Source: Candidatus Omnitrophota bacterium
GTDB lineage: Bacteria > Omnitrophota > Gorgyraeia > Duberdicusellales > Duberdicusellaceae
NCBI GenBank assembly: GCA_016932855.1
Contig: JAFGCB010000045.1
Location: forward strand, 1-48,896
Direction of reading: 5' to 3'
DNA length: 48,896 bases
The position numbers and the translations under genes are program-made. Below the pieces are notes generated by a model, which worked only from the letters and a program-made list of their open reading frames with translations, was not told the origin of the DNA and made no database searches. Shown here piece after piece: positions 15,995-24,214 of this stretch (its first letter is position 1; the number at the start of each line of letters is the position of its first letter).

Positions 15995-16052
15995 TAACCT
16001 TTGTTTTTAAAGCTAGAAGGGAGTAAAATATAAAAAATGAGGCGGTTTTTTT

Positions 16053-16934
16053 ATGGATAAAAAGGTCTTAAAATTAGGTCTTCCCAAAGGCAGCCTTCAG
16101 GAAGCTACCTTTAAGCTTTTTAGAATGGCAGGTTTTGAAATCAATGTAGAGAGCCGCTCTTATTTTCCCTCTGTAGATGATGACCAGATTCAGGCTGTGT
16201 TGATCAGGGCTCAGGAAATGTCCCGTTATGTAGAGGAGGGGGTCTTGGATTGCGGGATAACCGGCGAGGATTGGGTCAGGGAAAATGATTCTCATGTTTT
16301 AAGGGTTGCGGAATTGATTTATGCCAAACGGACTCTAAAGCCGGTTAGATGGGTTATAGCGGTAAGAGATGATTCAAGTATAAAATCAGTTAAAGACTTG
16401 CAGGGCAAGAGAATCGCTACAGAATTAGTTAATGTTACAAAGTCGTTTCTTAAGAAGAATAGAGTTAAAGCTTCTGTGGAGTTCAGCTGGGGGGCTACAG
16501 AGGTTAAAGTAAAGAGCGGTCTTGCCGACGCTATCGTCGAGCTTACCGAAACAGGTTCTTCGCTCCGGGCAAATAATTTAAGAGAGATAGCATGTGTATG
16601 CACATCAAGCACTAAGTTTATAGCCAACAAGAAGTCCCGTAAAGATCTTTGGAAAAAGAAAAAAATGGACTACTTGATCCTCCTTCTTTTGGGTGCCATT
16701 GAGGCCCAGGGCAAGGTGGGGATAAAATTGAATGTTAAAAAGAAAGATTTGGACAAAGTAATAAATGCCCTGCCGGCCTTAAGAAAACCGACTATTTCAA
16801 ATCTTTCAAGCAAAGATTGGTATGCCCTGGAAGTGATAATAGAAGAAGTCAAAATAAAAGAATTGATACCTTTGCTTAAAGAGTGCGGAGCGGAAGGGAT
16901 TGTAGAATATCCTTTAAATAAAATCATACATTAG
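16053..16934 (+). CDS. hisG: ATP phosphoribosyltransferase, long form (HisG)
   Basis: 293 aa. It catalyses the first step of histidine synthesis, joining ATP and PRPP. The N-terminal catalytic part shows [16 protein letters not shown] and [11 protein letters not shown]; the PRPP-binding segment is around [18 protein letters not shown]. The last 75 residues form the C-terminal regulatory domain of the long form (ending [15 protein letters not shown]), so it should be inhibited by histidine without needing HisZ. It is the only histidine gene in the window. It has its own good promoter and GAGG 9 bases before the ATG. Confidence 0.96.
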   Translation: MDKKVLKLGLPKGSLQEATFKLFRMAGFEINVESRSYFPSVDDDQIQAVLIRAQEMSRYVEEGVLDCGITGEDWVRENDSHVLRVAELIYAKRTLKPVRWVIAVRDDSSIKSVKDLQGKRIATELVNVTKSFLKKNRVKASVEFSWGATEVKVKSGLADAIVELTETGSSLRANNLREIACVCTSSTKFIANKKSRKDLWKKKKMDYLILLLLGAIEAQGKVGIKLNVKKKDLDKVINALPALRKPTISNLSSKDWYALEVIIEEVKIKELIPLLKECGAEGIVEYPLNKIIH

Positions 16935-16951
16935 AGGTACTTTTTTGATAT

Positions 16952-17010
16952 AAATTTTAAAATTATCATTGCGAAATCGGCATTTTAAAATGCTGATTGA
17001 TAATTTTAAT
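16952..17010. repeat. Inverted repeat after hisG (AAATTATCA / TGATAATTT)
   Basis: AAAATTATCATTGCGAAATCGGCATTTT is followed by AAAATGCTGATTGATAATTTT; the arms are about 20 imperfect pairs and a T-rich run (TTTTAATTTTTAAT) follows. It may act as a terminator for hisG. Its words match the element at 5921-6010. Confidence 0.75.
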
Positions 17011-17033
17011 TTTTAATAAAAAGTGTGGAGAAT

Positions 17034-17123
17034 ATGCCCTGCGGTAAAAAAAAGAAGTTAAGGAAAGTTAAGCGTCATTGGTTTAAGAAAAGAAGAAAGC
17101 AGCAGCGACACAAGAAGAAATAA
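17034..17123 (+). CDS. Small basic ribosomal protein of the bS22 / mS38 (AURKAIP1-COX24 domain) type
   Basis: 29 aa and almost entirely basic: MPCGKKKKLRKV, then KRHWFKKRRKQQRHKKK. The pattern K-x2-K-x-K-R-H-x2-K-K-R-R-K-x3-R-H matches the COX24_C/AURKAIP1 motif found in mitochondrial mS38 and in very small bacterial proteins such as mycobacterial bS22, which sits in the small ribosomal subunit. GTGGAG (17025-17030) lies 3 bases before the ATG, which supports real translation. It follows hisG across a hairpin. It is too short for most gene callers. Confidence rests on the motif, since the length allows few independent checks. Confidence 0.72.
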   Translation: MPCGKKKKLRKVKRHWFKKRRKQQRHKKK

Positions 17124-17269
17124 TTCTGTCTTGGTAGATGCTTAATAGATTGCATTCAATCCTGCGTTAATGCCGGGATTGGTTTTCAAGGGCAACCGAA
17201 GCGATAAATCCTTCAGCAAACTTAAGTCCTTCATTGGTCGGTGGGTCTTAGGTGCAACATAGCGGGTCA

Positions 17270-18265
17270 ATGCGAGCACGAACATTTCTTTTTCTATTTT
17301 TCTTCTATTTAGGCGTAAGCAGCGTTTCTGCCTTTAATGTAAGCGATAATCCGGCAATAAAAAAAGACATAAGTCCTGCCTATTCTTCTTATCTTAAGGG
17401 ACTCCTTTCGGATAGATACGGTGATTCTCAGAGGGCTTTGGATGAATATATACGAGCACGAAAGTTTGATCAGCAGTCCAGCTCTTTAAAGCTGAGAATA
17501 GCCGTTCAGTATATAAAGCTGGATGATTTAGATAAGGCTATTAATATCCTTCAGGAGATTAAAGGTCAGGAGCCTATAAATTTAGACGCCTATTTGTTAC
17601 TAATCCTTCTTTATTCTCAAAAGGGGGCCGAAGATAAAGCTAACATTGAATACGAAGATATGCTTTCACGGCTTTATGAAGAAAAGCCCGATAATTTAAA
17701 GATTGCTCAGAGCCTTGCCCAGTTTAAGTTTCAAAAGCATGATTACGAGGCAGCCTTAGCTATCTATGAGAACATCTTGAAACTTAACCCCGACAATATA
17801 GACATCCATTTTTGGATGGGTTATTTATATGAAGAAAGCGGCCAAAGAGATAAGGCGGTTGAGGTTTGGAAAAAGGCATTAGCGCTTGAGCCCGATCATC
17901 CTGATGTCCTTAATTCCTTGGGCTATGTTTACGCGGAAGAGGGCATAAATCTTGACGAGGCAGAGGCTTTAGTTAAGAGGGCTTTGGTGATAAAGCCGGA
18001 TTCAGCGGCTTATCTGGATAGCTTAGGCTGGGTCTACTTTAAGAAGAAAGATTTCCAAAGCGCTAAAGAATACATAGAGAAGGCAGTAGTTTTTTTAAAA
18101 GACCCTGTGATTCTGGACCACTTGGCGGATGTATACTTGTCTTTAGGAGATTTAAGCCGCGCCAAGGAGCTTTGGAATGAAGCCTTGGAAATCGATCCTG
18201 AAAATGAAATTATTCAAGAGAAGGTAAAGAGCGTAAGTAATGAAACCGTTGCAAGAGAAAAGTAA
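17270..18265 (+). CDS. Exported TPR-repeat protein
   Basis: 331 aa of unknown specific role. Residues 1-22 are a signal peptide (FLFLFFFYLGVSSVSA). The remainder is made of about seven tetratricopeptide repeats, the clearest being KGLLSDRYGDSQRALDEY, YLYEESGQRDKAVEVWKKA, LGYVYAEEGINLDEAEALV, LGWVYFKKKDFQSAKEYI and LADVYLSLGDLSRAKELW. Proteins of this shape in Gram-negative bacteria often scaffold envelope complexes (general knowledge). I choose ATG 17270 over the in-frame GTG 17252 because it begins the signal peptide directly. It overlaps the transketolase gene by 26 bases. Confidence 0.82.
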   Translation: MRARTFLFLFFFYLGVSSVSAFNVSDNPAIKKDISPAYSSYLKGLLSDRYGDSQRALDEYIRARKFDQQSSSLKLRIAVQYIKLDDLDKAINILQEIKGQEPINLDAYLLLILLYSQKGAEDKANIEYEDMLSRLYEEKPDNLKIAQSLAQFKFQKHDYEAALAIYENILKLNPDNIDIHFWMGYLYEESGQRDKAVEVWKKALALEPDHPDVLNSLGYVYAEEGINLDEAEALVKRALVIKPDSAAYLDSLGWVYFKKKDFQSAKEYIEKAVVFLKDPVILDHLADVYLSLGDLSRAKELWNEALEIDPENEIIQEKVKSVSNETVAREK

Positions 18266-19070
18266 GTTTTTAAAAAAGAAGGCCAATAAGATACGTAAGC
18301 TTATCGTCGAGATGCTCTCGGTTGCTAAAAGCGGACATCCCGGCGGCTCTCTGTCGGCGGTGGAGATAATTACTTGTTTGTATTTCGAGATAATGAAGCA
18401 CGACCCTAAAAACGCGGCCTGGCCTGCGCGAGATCGTTTCCATCTATCCAAAGGGCATGCCTGTCCATGCTTGTATGCTGTTTTGTCCGAAGCGGGGTAC
18501 TTTGACCCCAAACATCTTTTTACTTTGAGGAAATTAGATTCTCTTCTGCAGGGTCATCCTGACAGGCGTACCCCGGGGATAGAAGTAGCTTCCGGTTCTT
18601 TGGGGCAAGGTCTTTCCATCGCTTTGGGCATGAGCCTGGCTTTACGATTAGACAAGAGCGATTGCCGGGTTTACTGCCTTATGGGCGACGGAGAAATTCA
18701 GGAAGGAAATATTTGGGAGGCGGCAATGGCGGCAAGCCATTATAAGGCAGATAATCTTTGCGGCATAGTCGACTATAATAGATTCCAAATTGACGGAAGA
18801 ACCGAAGAAATCATGAATCTTGAACCTTTGGTCAACAAATGGGAGAGTTTTGGCTGGCATGTTATACAGGTTGACGGCCACAACATTGAGGATCTACTGG
18901 AGTCTTTCTACGAAGCTAAAACCATCAAAGGCAAGCCCACTGTTTTAATAGCTCATACCGTAAAGGGCAAGGGCATCTCATTTATGGAGCACGTGGTGGA
19001 TTTTCACGGTAGAGCCCCTACCGAAGAAGAAACCAGGATTGCCTTAAAGGAATTGGAAGAGATAGATTGA
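18240..19070 (+). CDS. Transketolase, N-terminal subunit
   Basis: 276 aa, the thiamine-diphosphate half of a split transketolase. The enzyme moves two-carbon ketol units in the non-oxidative pentose phosphate pathway. Key segments are AKSGHPGGSLSAVEI, LSKGHACPCLYAVL, ASGSLGQGLSIALG and the TPP/Mg site GDGEIQEGNIWEAAMAA with the later asparagine in VDYNRFQIDG. The C-terminal half is the next gene, 143 bases downstream. Split transketolases are common in archaea, Thermotogales and several anaerobes. Its start lies inside the end of the TPR gene, so the two are translationally linked. Confidence 0.95.
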   Translation: MKPLQEKSKFLKKKANKIRKLIVEMLSVAKSGHPGGSLSAVEIITCLYFEIMKHDPKNAAWPARDRFHLSKGHACPCLYAVLSEAGYFDPKHLFTLRKLDSLLQGHPDRRTPGIEVASGSLGQGLSIALGMSLALRLDKSDCRVYCLMGDGEIQEGNIWEAAMAASHYKADNLCGIVDYNRFQIDGRTEEIMNLEPLVNKWESFGWHVIQVDGHNIEDLLESFYEAKTIKGKPTVLIAHTVKGKGISFMEHVVDFHGRAPTEEETRIALKELEEID

Positions 19071-19096
19071 TATTTTGGGTTATTGTTAACCGGTTG

Positions 19097-19183
19097 CGTA
19101 GCTGGAAACGTTTCTCGTTGAAGGTTAAACGTAATAAAAATAAAAATACCGCATACTCATGGCCTAAAACGATCCGAGCTACG
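19097..19183. other. Inverted repeat in the gap between transketolase halves
   Basis: CGTAGCT (19097-19103) is matched by AGCTACG (19177-19183), with a few more wobble pairs outside. The 143-base gap (19071-19213) separates two subunits of one enzyme and holds no ORF or recognised RNA motif. It could set relative expression, but this is weak. Confidence 0.3.
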
Positions 19184-19213
19184 TAGGCGCCAGACATACA
19201 AACTATTAAATAA

Positions 19214-20143
19214 ATGTCAGAGCAAGTTTACGCGAGGGACATTTACGGTAAAACCTTAGTTGAGCTAGGCAGGCGTGATTCTAATGTCGTAGTATTGGAT
19301 GCCGATCTTTCCGGTTCAACCAGAACTTGTTTTTTTGGCAAAGAATTCCCCGAAAGGTTTTTTAATATGGGGGTTGCTGAGCAGAATATGATGGCTACGG
19401 CAGCAGGGTTTGCCAGTTGCGGCAAGATCGTGTTTGTATCGACATTTTCCATGTTCGCCAGCGCCAGGGCCTTAGACCAGGTTAGAAACAGCATAACCTA
19501 CAATAACTTTAATATAAAAATAGTTGCCTCTCACGGGGGTCTTACGGTGGGCGAAGACGGTTCATCCCACCAGGCCCTGGAGGATATTTCTTTTATGAGG
19601 TCTATTCCCGGATTGCGTGTCATAGTTCCTTGCGACGGACCCGAGACAAAAGAAGCGGTTTTAGCTGCCTATAAAGAGGAGGGGCCTTTCTATATTAGAA
19701 TCGGCAGGTCTAAGGCTGCCACTATAGAAAACAAGAAAACATTCGTTTTGGGAAAAGGCTGCATTATAGATGAAGGAAAGGACGTTGCCCTTATTTGTTC
19801 GGGGATAATGGTGGCTAAAGCAATGCAGGCTTTAAGCCTTCTTAAGAAGGAAGGAATTAATCCCTATCTTGTCAATATGCCTACTATAAAGCCAATTGAT
19901 GAGGAGTTGATTATAAATCTTTCATCTAAAGTCAAGGCCTTTGTGGTCTGTGAGGAGCATTCTATTATCGGAGGGCTTGGTTGCGCGGTAGCAGAGGTAG
20001 TCTGCGAGAATAATCCTATTTTAGTAAAGAGAGTCGGAACAAAGGATGTTTTCGGTCAATCAGGAAGCCCGGATCAGCTTCTTAAGAAATACGGATTGGA
20101 ACCCCAGGATATCGCACAGGCCGTAAAAGAAATTCTTCGATGA
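19214..20143 (+). CDS. Transketolase, C-terminal subunit
   Basis: 309 aa, carrying the pyrimidine-binding and C-terminal domains of transketolase. Family landmarks are VVLDADLSGST, FFNMGVAEQNMMATAAG (the conserved glutamate that activates thiamine diphosphate is in this segment), STFSMFASARALDQ and HGGLTVGEDGSSHQALED. The final domain has VCEEHSIIGGLG and DVFGQSGSPDQLL. It pairs with the upstream N-terminal subunit gene. The last four bases overlap the start of ispE (ATGA), placing central carbon and isoprenoid genes in one transcript. Confidence 0.95.
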   Translation: MSEQVYARDIYGKTLVELGRRDSNVVVLDADLSGSTRTCFFGKEFPERFFNMGVAEQNMMATAAGFASCGKIVFVSTFSMFASARALDQVRNSITYNNFNIKIVASHGGLTVGEDGSSHQALEDISFMRSIPGLRVIVPCDGPETKEAVLAAYKEEGPFYIRIGRSKAATIENKKTFVLGKGCIIDEGKDVALICSGIMVAKAMQALSLLKKEGINPYLVNMPTIKPIDEELIINLSSKVKAFVVCEEHSIIGGLGCAVAEVVCENNPILVKRVGTKDVFGQSGSPDQLLKKYGLEPQDIAQAVKEILR

Positions 20144-21069
20144 ATAGACAATCGGTTGAGGCTTCCAGCAAAGGGAAAAGTTTTTTCAGAGTTTCTTGCT
20201 CATCAGCATCTGCCGATAAAGAGCTCTGCCTTAAAGCCCCGGCCAAGCTAAATCTTTATTTAAATATCTCAGGCAAGAGAAGAGACGGTTTTCATGAAAT
20301 TTCCAGTATTATGGAACGGGTCTCTCTTTTTGATCAATTGCGGCTTGCGCTTTCCAAGACAAGTTCCATAAGGTTGTTCTGCGATCAGAAGGAATTAAAT
20401 AATGAGAGCAACCTGGCTTTTAAGGCGGCGAGCTTAATTAAAAATAAGTTTAGAATTCGAAGGGGCCTAGACATAATTTTAAAAAAGAACATACCTCAAG
20501 GAAGCGGCCTGGGCGGAGCTTCTTCGGACGCGGCAGCGGTCATTCTGGGCTTGAATAAATTATTTAGATTGAACTTAAGCTTAAGGCAGTTATTCCTTTT
20601 GGGAAGACTTTTAGGCTCGGACGTTAATTTCTTTTTATCCGGGGCTAAGTTCGCTCTTGCTAAGGGCAGGGGCGATAGGATATATCCTATAAAAAGCTCC
20701 TTAAAACTTAAGCATCTTTTGATTTTTACCGGCCAAATAATCTCGACTAAACAGATATATAAGGCTTTTAGCCTTCAATTGACAAGATATATTGACAATG
20801 CTAAACTTATAGCCTATGGCATAGAGAAGAAGGACTGGGATCTTCTGGGAAGGCTGCTTTTTAATAGTCTTACCAAGCCTTATCTAGAGGTATCCGCTAA
20901 GGGCAGGAGTTTATTTAGAGCCCTTTCCAAGATAGAAAATTGCCCTTTTTTCTTAAGCGGCAGCGGTTCGACAATATCGGTTCTTTTAAATAGGCCCGGT
21001 CTAGAAAGCCTTGTAAAAAGAGGATTAGAAAAGTTAAGAGTCAAAACATTGCAGGTAGTCACTTTTTAA
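20140..21069 (+). CDS. ispE: 4-diphosphocytidyl-2-C-methyl-D-erythritol kinase (IspE)
   Basis: 309 aa. The GHMP kinase of the MEP isoprenoid pathway, phosphorylating the 2-hydroxyl of CDP-methylerythritol. Motifs: APAKLNLYLNISGKRRDGFH near residue 32, the ATP-binding PQGSGLGGASSDAAAV, and FFLSGSGSTISVL near the C-terminus. About 28 residues precede the usual start, and these are poorly conserved; an in-frame internal start is not obvious, and the ATGA overlap with the transketolase gene supports the long form. It begins an ispE-spoVG-glmU-prs-rplY-pth gene order reminiscent of Bacillus. Confidence 0.93.
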   Translation: MNRQSVEASSKGKSFFRVSCSSASADKELCLKAPAKLNLYLNISGKRRDGFHEISSIMERVSLFDQLRLALSKTSSIRLFCDQKELNNESNLAFKAASLIKNKFRIRRGLDIILKKNIPQGSGLGGASSDAAAVILGLNKLFRLNLSLRQLFLLGRLLGSDVNFFLSGAKFALAKGRGDRIYPIKSSLKLKHLLIFTGQIISTKQIYKAFSLQLTRYIDNAKLIAYGIEKKDWDLLGRLLFNSLTKPYLEVSAKGRSLFRALSKIENCPFFLSGSGSTISVLLNRPGLESLVKRGLEKLRVKTLQVVTF

Positions 21070-21142
21070 TAAAGGCGCTGCTTGAAGATAGACAAAATGA
21101 TTGTGTATCGCAACCCGCGTCATCATCAAAAAGGAGGTTGGA

Positions 21143-21586
21143 GTGGAGATTACCGAGGTAAAAGTTTCTCTCCGGGAGGGCGGCAACAAAAAGCTTAAGT
21201 CCTATGCAACTGTTACTTTCGATGATTGTTTTGTAGTCAGAAATATTAAAGTAATCGAAGGCAACAGCGGACTTTTCGTAGCTATGCCGGCAAGGAAGAT
21301 GAAGCAGTTTTGCCCCCGTTGCGGTAAGAAGATCGATTTGAAATCTCGCTATTGCAGCCAGTGCGGGGTTCAACTTCCTCCCCCTCCGAAGGACTTAGAT
21401 CAGACGAGGGCTTCTCAAATTCATCAGGATATAGCTCATCCGATTAATCAGCAATTCAGGGATTACCTTCAGAAGAAAGTGCTGGATGCCTATAATGACG
21501 AGAGATCCAGAGTTTCTGCAGAGAAACCTTCGTCGGAAAGCTTGGATATTCAAGGCGATAGCGAACCTGCGCAGGAAGAGATTTAG
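21143..21586 (+). CDS. spoVG: SpoVG-family protein with an inserted zinc ribbon
   Basis: 147 aa from the GTG at 21143, chosen because AAGGAGG (21131-21137) lies 5 bases upstream. SpoVG proteins are small nucleic-acid-binding regulators of 85-100 aa. The N-terminal half is typical: EITEVKVSL, KSYATVTFDDCFVVRNIKVIEG and GLFVAMPARK. The family then normally runs directly into RDIAHPI. Here C57-x2-C60-x10-C71-x2-C74 and a proline-rich stretch are inserted before HQDIAHPINQQFRDYLQ, so a zinc ribbon sits in the loop of the SpoVG fold. A hydrophilic acidic tail ends the protein. It lies between ispE and glmU, as in Bacillus. Targets are unknown. Confidence 0.88.
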   Translation: MEITEVKVSLREGGNKKLKSYATVTFDDCFVVRNIKVIEGNSGLFVAMPARKMKQFCPRCGKKIDLKSRYCSQCGVQLPPPPKDLDQTRASQIHQDIAHPINQQFRDYLQKKVLDAYNDERSRVSAEKPSSESLDIQGDSEPAQEEI

Positions 21587-21645
21587 GTTTTCTTGTTGAA
21601 GTTTCGTTCTTGCGTATTGATTTGGATATTAGCCGTTTAATCATC

Positions 21646-21721
21646 GCCTAATCTCGCTTTCCGGGCCCGGAGCATGCCTGCCGGCCAGCATCATTTTTAC
21701 GAATACACGCAGAGATTAGGC
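21646..21721. other. Large stem-loop between spoVG and tRNA-Gln
   Basis: GCCTAATCTC (21646-21655) pairs perfectly with GAGATTAGGC (21712-21721). The 56-base loop holds a perfect CCGGGCCCGG palindrome (21661-21670) and a second GC-rich repeat (GCCGGC). The length resembles a tRNA, but no T-arm or anticodon arm is present. A small RNA or processing element is possible. Confidence 0.4.
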
Positions 21722-21737
21722 CCTTGAGGGTCTAGTT

Positions 21738-21809
21738 TGCCCGGTGGTGTAATCGGTAACACACCAGAATTTGGATCTGGGTTTTGAGGTTCGAGTCCTC
21801 ACCGGGCAG
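21738..21809 (+). tRNA. tRNA-Gln (anticodon TTG)
   Basis: The acceptor stem TGCCCGG pairs with CCGGGCA (21802-21808), discriminator G at 21809. The D-arm is GTGT/ACAC. The anticodon stem is CCAGA/TCTGG with loop ATTTGGA, giving TTG. The T-arm is TGAGG-TTCGAGT-CCTCA. CCA is not encoded. It lies between spoVG and glmU; a tRNA-Gln near ispE/prs is also seen in some proteobacteria (recalled, not checked). Confidence 0.93.
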
Positions 21810-21841
21810 TTACAAGTTAAATTGTTATATTGTTTGAGAAG

Positions 21842-23137
21842 ATGCCTAGAAGAGTATATAAAAAACAGAAAAAGTCGATAACAGCCATAGTCTTAGCGGC
21901 AGGCAAAGGCGTAAGGATGAATTCTTCTGCGGCTAAAGTGCTTCATGAGGCTTGCGGGATGCCTGTTATTTATTACCCGCTTCGCCTGCTTACGAGCCTC
22001 GGTCAGATTAAAGATATTATTGTGGTTTTGGGTTTTAAGGCAGAGCAGGTAAAAAAGGTTGTTCTTGGGGAATTCGGGAAGGCGAAATTCTCTTACCAGA
22101 ATAAATTGAACGGCAGCGCAAAGGCCGTGGAAGCGTCGTTGAAAAAAATAAAACGATATTCTGGCCACATCCTTGTTATGTGCGCGGATTCTTCTTTGCT
22201 TGAAAAAGGAGTGTTGAAGAAGGCCATTTCTTTTCATTTATCTAAAAAAAATGACTGCACTGTCCTTACTAAAGAAGTAGATTCTCCCCATAGACTGGGA
22301 AGGATTTTAAGAGATCAAAGGGGAAGTTTTTTAAAGATTAAAGAAGAAGTGGACTTAACCGGAGCTTTAAAGGGAATAAAAGAAGTAAATACAGGGATAT
22401 ATTTATTTAAAAGGGAAGCCCTGATTAAAGAAATCGGGAATATTAAACTAAACCCCCGAAAAAAAGAATACTTTTTAACTGATATTATAGAGATTTTTAA
22501 AACAAAGAATTATAAAGTGGATGCTTTTAAGATTGCCAAGGAAAGCTTCTTTTTTTCGGTTAACAACCCCCGGGACCTCATAGAGACAGAGAAGGTCATA
22601 AGGTCTTATCTTATTGGAATGCATATAGATAGGGGAGTAAAATTTATCGACCCTCAGACAACTTTTTTAGGGCCGAAGACACTTATCGGTAAAGATTCCG
22701 TAATTTATCCCTTTACCTTTTTAGAAAATGATGTTAGAATTGGAAACTGTTGCTCAGTGGGCCCCTTTGCCCACATAAGGCCCGGAACCGTTATCAAAAA
22801 TAATTCTTATATAGGCAATTTCACGGAATTGGTAAGAAGTAAAGTAGCCAGTTTTGTTAAGCTCAAGCACGTAAGTTATCTGGGTGATACCGAAGTGGAA
22901 GAAGGGGTTAATATAGGAGCCGGTACTATTGTAGCCAACTTTGACGGCAGGAATAAACACAAGACATTTATTAAAAAGAACGCTTTTATCGGCTCGGACA
23001 GTATCTTGGTGGCCCCGGTAAAAGTAGGTAAATCCGCATTTACCGCAGCGGGTAGCGTGGTTACTAAGAACGTAAAACCAAAGACAATCGTGGCAGGAGT
23101 TCCTGCCAGGAGGCTTAAGGAGAGGCAAAATGTTTAA
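21842..23137 (+). CDS. glmU: Bifunctional N-acetylglucosamine-1-phosphate uridyltransferase/glucosamine-1-phosphate acetyltransferase (GlmU)
   Basis: 431 aa. GlmU makes UDP-GlcNAc for peptidoglycan and lipid A. The N-terminal uridyltransferase has LAAGKGVRMNSSAAKVLHE and VNTGIYLF. Two nucleotide-site motifs are altered: the usual L-G-T-G-H-A reads NGSAKA, and the Y-G-D-x-P motif reads MCADSSL, keeping the metal-binding aspartate. The C-terminal left-handed beta-helix is well conserved, with the catalytic histidine in KLKHVSYLGD, then NIGAGTIVANFDG and FIGSDSILVAPVKVG. ATG 21842 is preferred over the in-frame TTG at 21830. Its end overlaps prs by 8 bases. UDP-GlcNAc feeds the lpx genes about 10 kb away. 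Confidence 0.9.
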   Translation: MPRRVYKKQKKSITAIVLAAGKGVRMNSSAAKVLHEACGMPVIYYPLRLLTSLGQIKDIIVVLGFKAEQVKKVVLGEFGKAKFSYQNKLNGSAKAVEASLKKIKRYSGHILVMCADSSLLEKGVLKKAISFHLSKKNDCTVLTKEVDSPHRLGRILRDQRGSFLKIKEEVDLTGALKGIKEVNTGIYLFKREALIKEIGNIKLNPRKKEYFLTDIIEIFKTKNYKVDAFKIAKESFFFSVNNPRDLIETEKVIRSYLIGMHIDRGVKFIDPQTTFLGPKTLIGKDSVIYPFTFLENDVRIGNCCSVGPFAHIRPGTVIKNNSYIGNFTELVRSKVASFVKLKHVSYLGDTEVEEGVNIGAGTIVANFDGRNKHKTFIKKNAFIGSDSILVAPVKVGKSAFTAAGSVVTKNVKPKTIVAGVPARRLKERQNV

Positions 23138-24074
23138 TGGTATATCGATATTTACCGGCAATGCCCATCCTCATTTAGCCAGCAGCATAGCTAAACATCT
23201 AGGCGCTAAGATTTCAGGAGCCTTGGTTTCCCGCTTTAGCGATAATGAAATAAGAGTAAAGATTAAAGAAAATGTCCGGGGAAAGGACGTATTCTTGATT
23301 CAGCCCACTTCCCCTCCGGTTAATGAGAACCTTATGGAATTATTGATTATGATCGATGCCATAAGACGTGCTTCGGCAAAAAGGATAACGGCAGTCATAC
23401 CTTATTTCGGATATGCGCGCCAGGATAGAAAAGACCAGCCCAGAGTTCCCATTACAGCCAAGCTGGTAGCAAATCTTTTGGCTAATGCCGGAGTCGATAG
23501 AGTTTTAACTTTGGATCTTCATGCCGGTCAAATTCAAGGATTTTTTGATATTCCCTTGGATCATCTTTATTCCATTAATGCTTTTGTGGACTTTTTTTTA
23601 AAGAAAAAGTTTAAAGATAAGCTTGTTATTGTTTCTCCTGATGTGGGAGGCATAAAAATGGCCAGGGCTTACGCAAAGAGGCTAAAGGCAGGACTTGCGA
23701 TTGTAGATAAAAGACGAAATAGCCCTGAATCTACCGAGGTTGTGCATATATTGGGAGAAGTCAAAGATAAAATTGCTATTCTTGTTGATGATATAGTGGC
23801 TACCGGAAGTTCTCTTATCGAGGCAACAAAGAGTTTAAAGAACGCTGGTACAAAGGAAATTTACGCGGCAGTTACCCACGGGGTTTTGTCGGGAAATGCC
23901 GTAGAGAAGTTAAACAAGTCTTACCTTAAGCAACTGGTTGTTACCGATAGCGTACCTTTGCCTAAAGAAAAAAAGAGCCCTAAGGTTAGAGTTGTAAGTA
24001 TCGCTCCGCTTATGGCGGAGGCGATTAAGAGAATTCACGAGGAAGAATCGATAAGTATATTGTTTGATTTCTAA
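23130..24074 (+). CDS. prs: Ribose-phosphate pyrophosphokinase (PRPP synthetase)
   Basis: 314 aa, standard class I length. It makes PRPP from ribose-5-phosphate and ATP for nucleotide, histidine and NAD synthesis, all represented here by hisG and the NAD-salvage fusion. Motifs: RFSDNEIRVKIKENVRG near the N-terminus, the ATP-site PYFGYARQDRKDQPR, the cation-binding DLHAGQIQGFFDIP, the flexible-loop KRR in VDKRRNSPE, and the PRPP-binding VDDIVATGSSLIEA. GGAGAGG lies 7 bases before the ATG, inside the end of glmU. Confidence 0.97.
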   Translation: MFNGISIFTGNAHPHLASSIAKHLGAKISGALVSRFSDNEIRVKIKENVRGKDVFLIQPTSPPVNENLMELLIMIDAIRRASAKRITAVIPYFGYARQDRKDQPRVPITAKLVANLLANAGVDRVLTLDLHAGQIQGFFDIPLDHLYSINAFVDFFLKKKFKDKLVIVSPDVGGIKMARAYAKRLKAGLAIVDKRRNSPESTEVVHILGEVKDKIAILVDDIVATGSSLIEATKSLKNAGTKEIYAAVTHGVLSGNAVEKLNKSYLKQLVVTDSVPLPKEKKSPKVRVVSIAPLMAEAIKRIHEEESISILFDF

Positions 24075-24081
24075 TAAACTC

Positions 24082-24188
24082 GATTACAACGATTTTTAAT
24101 AAAGATTAAAGATTGTGGGGATTTGGAAATTAAGATTGCGTGATTGTTGGGTAATAATCCCTGGAATCTATATTTAATCTCTGTAATC
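24082..24188. repeat. Imperfect inverted repeat of GATTACAGAGATTAA words
   Basis: Left half words GATTACAAC, AAGATTAAAGATT; right half words GGAATCTATATTTAATCTCTGTAATCA. The string TAATCTCTGTAATC recurs exactly at 47118-47131. It is intergenic, between prs and rplY. Confidence 0.75.
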
Positions 24189-24214
24189 AAAATTTCGAAC
24201 GAAGTGAAAAATTT

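Noticed and set aside
21646..21721. A tRNA in the stem-loop before tRNA-Gln
   Set aside because: The length fits, but T-arm, D-arm and anticodon arm cannot be formed.
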